Notes: generated by a model from the sequence alone, not told the origin. Positions 1 through 14,400 are shown, counted from the first letter of the stretch. The stretch: 64,000 bases of DNA from Acanthopleura granulata (GCA_016165875.1 JABBOT010000008.1:1667716-1731715); one strand, 5' to 3'. Numbers and translations are program-made.

Positions 1-640
1 GCTTTGAACTTGTCCCATCTGAATATACAGTATATGCACAGTTGAACTTTTGGGGTGATCTAGGTGATCTTTTGATTTGTTCCAGCTGTTCGACAGGTGT
101 GACACAGGTTTCTATGAATCTGTATCACTGAGATTTTAGGCTCTATGTGACAGTAGTTGAGGCTGTAGGCTCTATGTGATAGTAGTTGAGGCTGTAGGCT
201 CTGTGACAGTAGGTGAGGCTGTAGGCTCTATGTGACAGTAACTGAGGATTTAAGCTCTCTGCGACTAGGCCCTATGTGACTCAGACGCGAGGGCTTTAGG
301 CTTGAAGTGAAAGTAACTGAGACTTAAGGCTCTGTGCGACTAAAACACCGAGGTTTTAGGCTCTGTGACTTAGTCGCAAGGGCTTTAGGCTCTGTGTGAC
401 AGTAACTGAGGTTTTAGGCTCTATTGATCATGGTGTTTTTAGGCTCATTGTTACATTAACTGAGGTTTAAGGCTTCATAGAGCACTGGGTTTTTAGGCTC
501 AGTGTTACAGTTACTGAAGTTTAAGGCCCCTTGAACACTTTTTAAGCTCATTGTTATTGTAGGTGAGGCTCAAGGCTCAGACAGTAGTTGAGGCTTAGGC
601 TCAGTGCGAGGGTTGCTGAGGCTTTAAGCTCTCTGACTTG
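1..640. repeat. degenerate short tandem repeats (taggctctatgtgacagtaa type)
   Basis: Irregular repetition of words such as taggctctatgtgacagta and ctgaggtttaaggctc with a spacing of roughly 30-60 bp. The copies are diverged and the array may continue beyond the window edge. I see no gene here. Confidence 0.75.
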
Positions 641-2714
641 ACGCTTAGACAGATGGTATCTTGATGCTTACACAGATGGTATCTTCTCATCAAAATGTCT
701 TATTGATCTCGTACATTGTATCTTCATGTGCTTTTAGGAGGAAAGCCAGATTTTTGTGATTGTTCATGTGTCTTTGCTGTTTATTTTGCAAAATGCTGCT
801 TGATACATGTACATGTGAACTGGAAGCTAAGTAATCGTTGTCAAGGTATAAGTTTCTTGGATACTTATGTGGATACATTATAGCCTAATGATTTAGGTTG
901 TGTCTAACAGATATTTTGAGGATATTTTTATTGATATAGAGCCTCTACATATGTGATTGTGCCATATAAAGAAAAAATTTTCATTGTGTAGATGGACAGA
1001 TAGAATGCGAATGTCTGATCCCTTTGCATGTTCCTCTGGTGTATCATATCCTCCGGAGTGACTTTGAGTGAAAGTCATACGTCACAGAAATTGAGGCGTC
1101 TTGATTTCTTTGGGGATCATCCAATTTGTAATATTGACGACGGCTTGTAAAATAGCGAATGGTTTTCTCTGTTTTTATTTTGTCTTTTCTTTTTGTTTTT
1201 CGAAGTGTTTGTTGTCCGAGTTGAAGTGCTCCAAGAAAACTTGGATAATACGAGCAAAATTGTTCAATTTTGTTTGAAGATAGGCCCAGAGTAACCAGTT
1301 AGAAGTATTTCATTATCTACTATTGTCCCACTTTTAGATGGACTTGTATTACAGAGCTCAGAATTAAGACTAAACAGATATGGACTAGTATGGCACTGCA
1401 GTTTGTGTGAACATCTACTTATGTGGTCGGCTTCTAGACAAGAAGACGGATATATCATGTCTGTATAAGACTGCTGGTGGTAAATCTGTTTCATTGTGAA
1501 ATCTTTAGAGATTTAGTTTATCCTCTTGGAGGTTGTGTTAACATTCTATTGGCCACTATCTCTAATCATATGAAGGCTACTTAAATATGTGAAAATGGCT
1601 GTGGCCTACTGGCCTGTGACCAGCTGAGTTTTTGTAGTTGTGGTCATGTATATGGTGTTAGCATCTCTGTTTATGTGCATGTTGCCTACTCGTTCATATT
1701 TCTATATGAAAATAGATTTATAAGAAAATCTTACCTGAATGGTGCACCTGACATCATAACACATATTTGTAAGTTTGTTGAATTTTTGCTTATGTCCAAC
1801 ATACAGAGTTTCTCAAAAAAAAAATTAGGTAAATAGCTTATGTATGGTAAAGACATAGACATTTTTGCCTGCATAGACAAACAGTTTGTCATTTTATGAA
1901 ATTCTTCCTGTAACTTAGAAACTCTACTTTAAAAACTGAACAACACATACACTTAGCTATATTTGCTCAGTGGCTAAGAGTACATATACCCTTGCCAGTC
2001 TATTGATTTCGATTAAAAAGTAGTAATGTTGCAGTGGCAAGATAGTCTGATGGGTTATCAGCTTAAGTTGTTTGCCATCAACACCAGAGACATCTACTGG
2101 GCAAGGGTAACTACTCATGCTGTAATTAGTTTGGAAAGCTCTCGTAATTTGCGTGTAAACTGTGAAGACTTTTGACACCATGTGTTTCAATATCTAGAGA
2201 CTTGCTCTTCATTTTTGTATATGTATGCTTTTGTGTTTGTTAAGATGAGTGCTGAAAATGTTGAATTGTTTGTGGTTATTATTGGTTTTGAATGCGCACA
2301 GGAAATCTTTAGATGGATCAGCGGTATAAGTGTTTGTTATATTGAGACTGGACTGATTTCTGTTAAGGTTTTATGTATAATTTTTTTTTCTTTTTATATT
2401 TTTGTAAGCTGTTAAGAGCAACAATACTCAAGTAGCCCTACAGTGTTTACAGATTTGAAAGAAATATAGCACTGTAATTTTTAGCAATAAATCTGATCAG
2501 TTTTACTGACAATTTTGCTGGTTATCGTTTTTTTGTTGTCAAAGTATTTTTGGCTGCATGAGGAAGACAGTGTTTAATATTACCTCTAGGTTCAGAACTT
2601 ACTTTTCTTTGCACACACTGAAATGCTCCAGGGAACAGCTTTGAAAAGTACACCATGCTGACAGTTGTTTCCATTTTGTGCAACAGAAAATAATCGTGAT
2701 GACAGTTTTAAACA

Positions 2715-2960
2715 GAACAGATATATCAGATTGGTAGATGCCATTTAGAAAGTGAATTTAAGGAACAGTATTACCATTATTAGAGATTACACTCTGGTTG
2801 GTCGAGGTGTCTAGATGGTTGACATGTATTGCTGGCGATTTGGTAGCTGACTCTGAGGTCGCTGGTTCGAAACCCCGATAGGCCAATTTTCAGCTCAAGA
2901 ACCTGTGCTATATCTAGAAAGTTTACTCTGTAATAACAATAATACTATTAGAGCAGATAA
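2715..2960 (+). mobile_element. tRNA-like interspersed repeat, second family (copy 1)
   Basis: Shares with 25440-25715 the order: gccatttagaaagtga, a short gap, gatggttgacatg..., tgctggcgatttgg, the B-box-like gctggttcgaaaccccg, and tactctgtaataacaataat. Two copies in one window with colinear matches make this a repeat family, probably a tRNA-derived SINE. Confidence 0.7.
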
Positions 2961-3705
2961 AATTTTGAAAAAGAGCTGAAGGCTTCTGCATAGGGTCACA
3001 TAACTGTAGTGAAAGAAATATATACTGACTGAAATTTCCCTAACCAACAGTGCCAGTCTGATCCGTAGTGTCATAAAGTGATACCAGTCAAGTCCGCTCA
3101 TGCTGGAATGATGCAAAAGCCCTTGACATGTCAGTGTTAGGCTGATTCAGCTCCAGCTAGGGTTATGTCCCTTGATATGTCCAAACATGCATCAGTTATA
3201 AATTTCTGTACCATACTGCTCTTGTACATACTAGTATATAACAAAGTTGATTGGTTATGTCATCAGTTTAGTATCCATTATCCACTTGTTTGCTGAGGCT
3301 TAAACTATACTTTTATCATTTCCAGCTTGGCTCCATATCGAGATGTACATTGACCTACTGAAACACAATCTTGGCATCGGACATGGTATTTATTGATTTA
3401 TTTAATTTTTACATTATACTCAAAAATTGTTGACTTATGCACTGGTTCAGTTCATATTTATGGGTGGAGGAAATTAGAGTGCCCAGGGTGAACTGCTGAT
3501 CTTTGGAAAGTTACTGGGGAACTTTCCCATGTATGATGTAACAGATGTGTTCACTGTAAGTTTGGCTGTAGGTATGGCCACAGAAGCATTGTGGACCTTG
3601 TCACCAGTCAGCGAGAGCCCTAGACAAGGCACTCCACACATATACTGTACATACGAATAGTTTCCTAACTAGCAAGTACATGTATGTCTATTCTCTTACT
3701 TGACA

Positions 3706-4035
3706 TGACCCACCCGGATAGTGCAGTTGGTAGAACGCTGCTTTTAGAGATCTGGGTTCAAACCTGGGTCGGGTCATGCCAAACTTTAAAAAATGGTACA
3801 TCCTGCTTCCTTCCTAGGCACCCAGCAATAAGAGAATAGAGGGTGGCCTGGTGTCAGTATAATGACAGTATAATGTGACTGGGTGAGGGGGCTTGTTGGG
3901 TGTCTTCGGCAAGTCGTCTCAGTGAGGCTTCACCAAATAACAGATACGGTGGAAATCCGTCCTGCACCAAGGAGACACTGGCTTCATTTAAGTGAAATAT
4001 TCTTGAGCAGGGTGTTAAACAACAAGCGTTCATTC
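3706..4035 (+). mobile_element. tRNA-headed SINE, second head type
   Basis: A tRNA-like head (gatagtgcagttggtagaac, then gggttcaaacctgggtc) with partly complementary acceptor ends gaccc and gggtc is followed by a body that includes gtgtcttcggcaagtcgtct. The tail taagtgaaatattcttgagc plus ggtgttaaacaa is shared with the SINE at 19581, although head and body differ. Confidence 0.85.
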
Positions 4036-4478
4036 GTACTTGACGATTACAGTAGAAAGGAACTACAACAACTGCCATACTCGAGTTAAAGTTTTGGGGG
4101 ATGAGGTCACTTATTTATCTAAATTACTTATCTAAATTTGACAATCTGAGGCCACCTTTTAAAAAATTCAAACTTTTGAGTGTGGCCAAAAAAAAAAAAA
4201 AAACATCCAGTAATTAATATCGTTAATGTCCTGAAATTTGACCCTTGACTTTTCAAGTTGCCCACTTTGCCTTATTCTGAGAGTTCTATTTGTGTTGCAA
4301 GATTTGTGTGGTTTTGTGTGCAATTTTTGAGGCAACATTTCAAGTCATTTAACAATGTATGACAAAAAAAGAATGGCTTCACTTTGTGAGGGTGAGCAAA
4401 AAATGAAAAATTGCCTCTTGAGGTACACTTCCAAACAACTGAGGATTATGACAAAGTCAGGATTAGCGGAATATAACA

Positions 4479-7400
4479 TTTATTAACAATGCAACTCCTC
4501 ATATCAACAACTGTAACAATGTACATCAAACTGTTTCACCTCTCACACATACATTGCCCATATTGAGAACATCAGTATTATGTTTGTACATATAATGATA
4601 ACAATCTGTATTGGAGCAACTCTAATAACCAATGTCTATACACTTCACACTTCAGTAAGTAGGTATTTCTCTGCCATGCTTTCCACTACAATACCCTCAT
4701 AATAAGCAGAGAAGTCTGAGACAAGAAGACGAGTGTCTTGGCTGAACCAATATCAATGTAGTCCAGTTTCAGATAATATGGGAAGATCAAAAATAACTTT
4801 TTGTTGACAAAATGACCTCCACAGTAACATTTCATTCCCAGGAAGTTGCTAGTTTTAACCAGCTTACAGCATGCATTTAGCAGACACTAAATAGAAAGCA
4901 AGAACATAAATAGAAATCAGCTCCCAACCATCTGATAGTATATGCGTATCGCTATATTCTGTCAATCAATTCTAAAATTATATTTGTAAAACATTTCATT
5001 GCCCAGTTACACCTACTTCCATATCCTGAAAAGGAAGATGTTTGGAGTCCGTCATACATGTAGCTATCAATGCACCAACCTGCCTCATTACACTGCAACA
5101 CAATATGCCATCAAAGTGTCAGACATCACAACGGACACTCCATTTTAAATGCAATTACTTTGAGAAATGTCTAAATGCCTCTGTTCTAAGGAGACACAAT
5201 TTACCTTTCACACATTCCAAACAGCCACATTTGTCAACCTTACATCTCCCGTCTTTTCAAGACCATGAAGTTAAAGTTTAAAAAAAAAACCAACTGATGA
5301 ACAATCCTCGCACAGTACAGTGACTTGGTTTCATAATGTTCACATGGAACTACTTACACACCACTTTCACAGCAACAATGTCCCACAATGCTGGACATTC
5401 ACACAACTTCAGATTCTTATTCATAAAAAACACAGTTATGACATTCCCTTTCTGTAGCTAACATGTTGTTAAGTGCATAAAGCCACTCAGATTTCATGTG
5501 TGAATAGTCCATTGCCCTATAACACAGTAAGCTTCGCTTGAACATTGTGTTGTCTTGAATGTTGTGTTGTCTTGAACGTTGTGTTATCTTGAATGTTGTG
5601 TTGTCTTGAACATTGTGTTGTCTTGAACATTGTGTTGTCTTGAATGTTGTGTTGTCTTGAACGTTGTGTTGTCTTGAACGGCACCACAGATTCATGGTTT
5701 AATAAGATTGGGAGGTCTGGAGGAACTTGGTCTTGGAGTATGTGACGAGCTCCGCTGGTGTGACCATACAAGCCTGCAGGCAATACATTCAAATACAGTA
5801 CACCTCTTCTTGTAATTCCATACCTGTCACATGCCTGCACAGCCCACTTCTCATGTTCATATTGCCTGAATGCCCAACTCTACAATATCCTTCCCCATTA
5901 ATTTCACACATACTGTAATAAAGTGTTATTTTCATTGTACTCATGTATAAAGTCACTTTCAGACAATACTTCATTCACAAGTCCCAATCAAACTTTTTCA
6001 CTGAGACTTCTGCTTCACACAAAGCTTTCACCATTACACTAATGATCTTGCACGTACATGTCCATCAGTCATATCATATATCACGCTACACATGAACCAC
6101 CAGAATTGTATCATGATAAAACAGCAACACGCATACGGGATTTTCAAATATTTACAAAAGAAATAAGTATTGTTTTCAAATAAAAGAATATTATATCTGC
6201 TTTACAAAGAATAAAAAATAAGAAAAAAAAAATATATATATATATATGTTTGTGTTATCCAGGCTAACAGACGTGAAACCAGCACCTTCATTTTGAATCC
6301 TGCATGTACAGACCACCCTCACAGCCAGTGTACAAGGAAAGAACTGTAGAAACCACATGGCCACACAAACAGATTGTTTACCTTCAGAAGGTTTACAAGA
6401 GGACAAGTTGTAACAATAACTGGATATGCTCCCCAAACAACAGCAAATAAGCGCAGTTTAACACTGATAGTCTATGGTGGGTATCAGATAATGTACTCAA
6501 ATCACTTGATCAGGCGAGGAGACTGACATACAGACGAACATGTAGGCACAGTACCAATCATGTGACTGTGGTCAAATAATGAGCAACTACAAGGTGTACA
6601 TGTGCCTGTTATATGTAAATGTATGGCCATATTTGCAGGACAATGTCTTCTAGCATCAGTTTTATCATTCATACATAAAGATCGGATATACATCACAACA
6701 GCACAGAGACAGAACTGATGTACGTATGCCATTGTATGTTGGTCTGCAAAAATTCATTTTCTGAGTTTTTCTATTTTGACCTGAACACTGAAAGTTAATG
6801 TATGCATGAAAAACTAATGAGCACTACTGTGTATGGATGTTCAAGGTTGCTCGGAAAACAATGTGCAAAACAGACGCTTACATTTCATTCCATTCTTGGC
6901 AAAAGCAACTGTGACATCATGGCAACGCAGAAAGTTTGCATCACCCAGTTGACGTGTTTGCAACAATACTGATGTTATATGCATGTTCTTTTTGTGACAA
7001 TTCGGAAAACAAGCTGGCCTACGGCTGACTATGTATGAATATCGCAGATAACTTCAGAAAAACTTGATTTTCCTTCCCAATTTGTCCTCATTTACGTGCA
7101 TGTAAGCCCACATCATGCAAAGCTACTTAATTAATTCAAGGCATGTACAAGTCACGATACAGAAATTCTCTGGTATAGTCTCTTTAAATATGTGGCATAT
7201 AAAAGCACAATGTGAACAGAAGGGTTCAGAAATCTCAACATGTCTTAATTTAGTAATGCCTTACACAAAAATTATTTTCGTGCTCAGCTTCATAGGGTAC
7301 CATCAGAAATCTACCCTATAGGTCTGCGTTCTAAATGTTCCATTGTCCCACCAATAATGACCAGACACACAAGCTGTCAGAGAAATGGGAGCCTCCTATA

Positions 7401-8460
7401 CAGATATGACATTGAATCCACTCAGTTTCCCCATCACTCCCAAACATCCTTATGCAGTGTGTGTACTTGTTGAGCACAGTATTTACATGAAGATAAAAGA
7501 TATGTACAAAGTTGGCCCACTGACTTTACAGATCCAAACCTTGATGTCAAACAGTACAGAGCTTTAATACAGCAGGTCGGGACACTGGTTGTTTGACCTG
7601 TAATAAAGAACTAACAATAAAGCTCAAGTTACCTGTCTGCTACATGCATATTATCTGCTTTAGTTTCAACTATAGACAGTCTCAAAACTAGGACAAACCT
7701 AGATTTAGTAGCTGTTACCATTCTGCTAAAGGAGTCTGACGTACATGTAAACCAGTTCACAGCACCATATGTGAGATTGTGCAACAAATTCCTTCACGAA
7801 GCCAAGATGAAAGGAACTCCACAGCCTACCAACGAACCCTTGTTCTCATTTTCAAATGATCAAACATTTTCATAATGCTTTCTTGAAGCTGACCTAATTT
7901 ACTTACCTGATACACATGAATCTATGTGTGCCCCTGCGCTGACCAAACAAACACATTTTGATAAAGAATAAATCTAAAACAGTTTTGTGAAGATGTTCCC
8001 TGTCTTGTCTAATGGCATCTGCTTTACCTGACACCATACCTGTACAACAGACACCCAACCATCATGCCTACATTAAACGACAGCCTTTCTAACCCAGTAA
8101 AGGTAAAATCTAAGCCATCATAATTGTGAAATAAAATGCTCTTGTATATTGCGGACAAACCTCACTTCATATACTGTGTACAGATACAAAAGTGGAAGCG
8201 TTTCCAGATCACAATTCAATACCTTGTGCTACCCAGGTTACTGAGCAAGAACATCCGTACATCTGACTTTCCACGCTCCTCTTAAGTGAGAACAGTTGTC
8301 ATAAAGAAATCAGATTTACAGCCTTCCTTCCTCACTAGGTTTCTTTCTGCAAGTTAACACACAGGTGGCACAGCAGCCACAGTCAAGTTTTGCCAGTCAC
8401 TATCATGGGGGTGATGTAGTCACCTCAGTCATTTCATCACCACTCACACTGGCCTCTTAG
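4479..8460 (-). other. probable IPO11 3'UTR with a candidate poly(A) signal at its far end
   Basis: Leftwards of the IPO11 stop codon there is no coding potential for about 4 kb. The plus strand is A/C-rich, with many cacacaca-like and acatgtac words, so the transcript sense would be T/G-rich, as 3'UTRs often are. The candidate poly(A) signal AATAAA in transcript sense (tttatt on plus) lies at 4479-4484. The composition change near 4450 fits the gene end, but nearer signals may be used, so the length is a guess. The segment contains the 17-bp repeat at 5538-5679 and a short AT run near 6230. Confidence 0.4.
5538..5679. repeat. 17-bp minisatellite in the probable IPO11 3'UTR
   Basis: Eight copies of gaacattgtgttgtctt with small variants (gaatg, gaacg, ttatctt). 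Since 17 is coprime to 3 and the unit has no stop on the minus strand, it makes open frames in more than one frame. These are not genes. Confidence 0.93.
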
Positions 8461-11400
8461 TCACTTCATGAACTCCTGTAGTTGATTTATCACTTCTGCA
8501 TCTGTGTTGTCCATCAACTGCCTGAAGCTGGCTTGACCAACTATCTGACAGCAGTTGGAAAGCTGAGAAACGATGTACTGACGAAGGTCCACGGTGTGGA
8601 CAGGGTCCTGGAGGGAGAGCTGAGGGAAAAACATAACACACTGGTAACATGATATATTGACAGAGGTCCTCAGTGTGGACAGGGTCCTGGAGGGAGAGAT
8701 GAGGGGAAAACATAACACACAGGTAACATGATATATTGGCAGAGGTCCATAGTGTGGACAGGTCCTGGAGGGAGAGATGAGGGGAAAACATAACACACTG
8801 GTAACATGATATACTGACAGAGGTCCTCAGTGTGGACAGGGTCCTGGAGGGAGAGATGAGGAGAAAACATAACACACAGGTAACATGATATATTGGCAGA
8901 GGTCCATAGTGTGGACAGGGACCTGGAGGGAGAGATGAGGGGAAAACATAACACACTGGTAACATGATATATTGACAGAGGTCCACATTGTGGACAGGTC
9001 CTGGAGGGAAAGACGAGGGGAAAACAAAACACACAGGTAACATGATGCACTGACAGAGGTCCACAGTGTGGACAGGGTCCGGGAGGGAGAGATGAGTGGG
9101 AAAACATAACACACTGGTAACATGATATACTGACAGACCTTCACAGTGTGGACAGGGTCCAGGAGGGAGAGATGAGTGGGAAAACATAACACACAGGTAA
9201 CATGATATACTGACAGAGCTTCACAGTGTGGACAGGTCCTGGAGGGAGAGATGAGGGGAAAACATAACACACTGGTAACATGATATATTGACAGAGATTC
9301 ACAGTGTGGACAGGGTCCTGGAGGGAGAGATGAGGGGGAAAACATAACACACTGGTAACATGATATATTGACAGAGGTCCTCAGTGTCGACAGGGTCCTG
9401 GAGGGAGGGCTGAGGGGGAAAACATAGCACACAGGTAACATGATATATTGACAGAGGTCCACAGTGTGGACAGGGTCCTGGAGGGAGAGCTGAGGGGGAA
9501 AACATAGCACACTGGTAACATGATGTACTGACAGAGGTTCACAGTGTGGACAGGGTCCAGGAGGAAGAGCTGAGGGGGAAAACATAACACACAGGTAACA
9601 TGATGTACTGACAGAGCTTCACAGTGTGGACAGGGTCCTGGAGGGCGAGTTGTGGGGGAAAACATAACACACAGGTAACATGATGTACTGACAGAGCTTC
9701 ACAGTGTGGACAGGGTCCTGGAGGGCGAGTTGTGGGGGAAAACATAACACACAGGTAACATGATGTACTGACAGAGGTCCACAGTGTCGACAGGGTCCTG
9801 GAGGGAGAGATGAGGGGGAAAACATAACACACAGGTAACATGATATATTGACAGAGGTCCACAGTGTCGACAGGTCCTGGAGGGAGAGCTGAGGGGGAAA
9901 ACATAACACACAGGTAACATGATATACTGGCAGAAGTCCACAGTGTGGACAGGGTCCTGGAGAGAGAGATGAGGGGAAAACATAACACACTGGTAACATG
10001 ATATACTGACAGAGGTCCACAGTGTGGACAGGTCCTGGAGGGCGAGCTGTGGGGGAAAATATAACACACAGGTAACATGATGTACTGACAGAGGTCCAGT
10101 ATTGACAGGGCTTCTATATGTTGTCTGATGCCATTAAAAATCTAATAAAGCATTACTCTGATGTCTTGACAGAAAAAAATATGAAAAACAAATAAACTTT
10201 ACTTGAAGGGTGGAAATGTATAAGTAAGGGAGATAACTAACCAATCTTTTCCTCTTGTCATGTTCAGTGTCTGTCTCTTCTTCACTTAGGAATTCCTCTG
10301 AATTCTGAAGCACTAGGCAGCTGTATTAAGAGAACAGAGATGATCAGACTACAAACTGATTACGTTAAATTTTGGTAAAGGCAAGAATGAGTCACTAACA
10401 GGCCTAAATCACAATGCACATTTAAATATCAGGAGGTAACCGTTTCATTCAGAACTTCAAAGTAACACATGGATATTCAATTTAAGCAGGGTAGAACATA
10501 TGTATAAAGTGATAATCTTCATAGAGATTTTTTGTTTAAGATCTGGACACTAAGACTTAGAGCATGCACATATGGTGACTATACGGTAAAGATATGCATA
10601 CTTAGAAGTTAGGGGATGGGAATTCCAAAACAAAATGTTGCATGAAATTGTTCACAAAGTTTAACCCATGAAAAATTTTACTTTCACATTTCACATCCTT
10701 TAAAAACAAAATATCAACGCATCTGAACATGACATGTACTATTGTGAGATTTGGATAATTTCCCGTTGACCCTAAACACCGGGTAACAAGCTTCACTGGG
10801 TCTATTTGCTGCTGCTGACAGCTTATCGAGAGTGAAGTTGTTGATTTTAACGTCTCAGGTAAGAACCCACTAGGAACTGAACCTGCTGGCCACTGTCACT
10901 AAGGTGGAAGTCCAGACTTACTCTACATGTTGAGCAGAATCTGAGTCTGATCGCAGGACGTCATTCAGGACTTCCACACACACGTTGATGATGCCAGAGA
11001 ACCGCTCCAGGACAGTGCTGACAACAGACAAGGCTTACACTCACAACACAGTTACATGTACAAACACATGACAGACCTATCGAGCAGTAATTTATCTCAC
11101 CCCGTTATGGTGCACTCTATGCATACCCATAAAACAACTGCAACTTCTGCAGACTATTGAACTATCAGTTCACTTTGGTTTCCAGACACTGGCTGTCCCT
11201 GCCTACTGACATTTCTTTTAACTGCACAAAGCTTATTTTCTCAAAATTCATATCTTTTGCACCAGCCATGATTCACTCTATGGTAGCATCTAGTCTGCGT
11301 AAATTGTATTGCTAAACATGTAGGTTTCTACCGAAGGGAGATAGCCTCCTTTCTGGATAGGTCTATTGGCCTGTTAGTGAGATGTTTTGGATAAGAATAC

Positions 11401-14400
11401 GTCAGGACTTTGACAATTACATTAGGATCATTTCCAAAACCTAAGCTGCAGAATTAGCATCAAAAAACAAACTTTTCCCACTGGTACATGTATGAAAACC
11501 AAATAAATGTGTGAATTTCCACTGTACAAGAGTCTCCAACAAAATCATTCAAGTTCAACATGAGTTGTCTACAACCTTTACCAATGCTTTTTCTGAGGTG
11601 ATAATTCAACATATTAACGAAGCGGTTATATGCGTCCCATCATGCCATGTTAAACTCATCGCCTGACAAAGGAATGAGAATTTGTAGTTATAACATTTCA
11701 ACGCTGAACTGGTACAGGGAATTCACAACTTAATCGGTGCATGACGAGGGGTCTGTGACCGTTACCTGAAGTTCAATGTTAACAGGGAAGCCAGGGCAAG
11801 GGCAGACAACTTCCTTCTCTCTGGTTGTGCAATGTAGTCAATCTTCTCAAACCAGACATCTAACAAACAACCAAACAGTTCCTGGCTCTGTGAACACAAA
11901 TGGCTCTTATTATTAATGATGTCTCACAGTGTTGTACCCTGTAAGTGTAAACAAAATTAAAACAAGTTACACGATGTGATCATCGGGGGGGGGGTCAATT
12001 CTTTTTCATTCTGCTTAAGGACAGGTTCAAGGGTACTCTGATTGGATGACAGTGTTTTAAAACTCAGTTAAAGGAATTAACGTCCTTTGACCTGAGTTCA
12101 CTTTTAATGTATTATTGAAGCAGGGTGTCATATTATGTGCACTGCTGCCTGACTGAAGTGCCATCCTCATGATACCAAAGACAGCCCCCCCATCTCACCA
12201 CAGAGACATCATACTTATCAGATATTGTGCACAACAATAAAATGCTAGACACGAAATTGGGAAACACAACTTTTGTCCATTTCGAGTGCTGTAGCTGGAA
12301 AATAATCCTGAGCTTCCCTCTAATCATTTGTGGCAGACATTTGCCATGACGGCCACTGACTATCAAGGCAATCCTGAGGAATACACTTTTTAAGACTGAC
12401 ACACTTACATCTTTTCCAAACTCTGGAGCCACTTGGTTGAGAAATGACCACATAAATTCCTGGTTCTGAAGAATGATTCTGGCCAGCATTGAAAAATACA
12501 TGGCTATCACAGACCCATGTTCCTGTAACACACATTAGTACATGTAGCATGTAAGTAGGTGTATAGAGAAACTACTAAGAGCACATGTGAGCCTCCCCAC
12601 ACACCCCAATTATGTATTAGCTGAGCTGATGCTAGTAAAAAGCTAATCCAAATCTTTGTGTTTTAAAACCAGGGTTGAGTGATAACGATTAAGATGGTCT
12701 GGATTACTCTCATAAATCACTACCAATTTGACTGGAATGAAGACAAGAGATTACAAGTGTCAACTTGTATGGTTGGACAGGTCACTCTTTGGAATGTGTA
12801 AAAGCAGTCAGCATTCAGAAAGGCACTCAATAATGGCTGTGGTCAGGGTCCAAGTGACCAAGCCCTTTGGAAGTGTTGTGACACAATTCCACTAAGTGTG
12901 TCTTTTTAACCAAAGGTGTCAGTTCTCTGTTCTAAATATACGGTCTAGTTTCTCTCAAAGCTGCGATTACAGCAATTCTTCAAAAATTTCACATGTCTGC
13001 AGAGTGTTCATTCAAGCATATTCTGAAGGCAATATTCTGTGTTGATTGATAAAGTCATACCTTTTGCGAAGCCTTGAAACTGGCCAATCCAACCGAAGTA
13101 TTTTTTTTGTCTCAAAAATTAAAAATGTGCATTAATTACACTGAAAGTTGCTCTTTCATATTCAAAAAGGTTGAGGAGTTAGGGTATCAGTACTCACTTC
13201 CCTCTCCAGTATGCCCTTGATCATAGCTGGCAGCATGGGACGGAAGACTTGAGGGCCCTCTATAGGAAAGGTCCTCAGCACCAACTCGACAACCTGAACA
13301 CAGAACACTCATGTGACATTTGATCACCAACAACAACTCCACACGACACACTGTTTCAAAACATATTCAAAATCGTAGCTGTTAATCCTCTTTGTATCTT
13401 TCTCTTGCTGGGAGGATGAGGAGCCGGCAGGAGCCAAAAAAAAAAAAAAAAGCTCAGACTCCATTTCTACAATGGAATATTTTTGGATATTTATGTAACT
13501 AAATTTTCTTGGATGATAAACACAGTCAAGGTTACTTTTGTTCTCATACTCAGATTCCATACGGTGGTGTGTGGCTTTATACCCGAAACAAAGTCAAGAC
13601 GTGCCTTGAGGATAACAACAAGGGCCTCTGTTCTGACATCAGTCATCAAACTGCACAGTGATGTCACCAAGCTAGAAGCGTATTTCTGAAAAAAGAATAA
13701 GAAAAACACCAAGCCATTATTTAAATATCCATGTCTGTATCTATCATTTTTGTCTACATCCATAGAGGCTATATTGTTTCACATTCATTTTCTACAACAT
13801 ACTTATTCAACACAATTTATCTGTCATCACACAAAAGAGGTCTCAATCATATAAAACTGAAACAACAGAGGTAAATAATACATGCAACTCGCTGAGCAAG
13901 AACATTTGTCAAGCTTATATATGGATTTTGTAAGCACATGGTTTCAATTTTAACATCCTGAAAAGAGTTTGTGACAATTATGAGACTTCCACTAATCAGG
14001 ACATTCAGATGTCACAGTATGGTCACACAACCCATACAATAACCCATGAAAGCAGGTTGCTTGTATTGATGTCTTTATACACTAAATATCTACCTCCATC
14101 AGTTCTTTTGGCCCCAATAGTAAATAGGCTTCTATAATTCTCAAGGAAACTCGTAAATTCTCGGACCCAAGTTCTGAAAAAGGCAACATAAGAAACTCAG
14201 ACAATCTGACATTTTGTCAATTCTACGATCTACACTCTTTAAAAGAAACACAAAAACCTGGCCAGATTGTTATCTATGTTTAAAATCTTTGGGAAAAATT
14301 CTGGGATAAAAATTCCAAAATGGGCAAGAAATTTTAGTTTCAGTTTTATGTTTCATGTTTATGTAAGTGAAAAGTGAAGCACATTTGTCAAGGCCCATGG

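Larger units (their letters stand above)
641..4478. other. intergenic region with no recognised gene
   Basis: AT-rich sequence to the left of the IPO11 end. Apart from the tRNA-like repeat at 2715-2960, the SINE at 3706-4035 and a poly-A run near 4187 I see no coding exon, conserved domain or RNA gene. It could include the 3'UTR or intron of a neighbour outside the window. Confidence 0.6.

Noticed and set aside
3717..3776. Functional tRNA gene
   Set aside because: The A and B boxes are present but the cloverleaf is imperfect, and the element continues into a SINE body and tail.
5042..7567. Short plus-strand open frames in the region left of the IPO11 stop
   Set aside because: Low-complexity A/C-rich sequence antisense to a probable 3'UTR, with no domain or exon signals.
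8444..10078. Many overlapping minus-strand open frames of up to 252 codons rich in PPGPCPH and HVTCVLCFP
   Set aside because: They are the three frames of the ~79-bp array derived from the start of IPO11's last exon. Only 8461-8619 is the real exon.
13491..13604. Extension of IPO11 exon 20 through its open frame (ARLDFVSGIKPH)
   Set aside because: Homology requires VILK to join VVELVL, so this is intron sequence after a GC donor.
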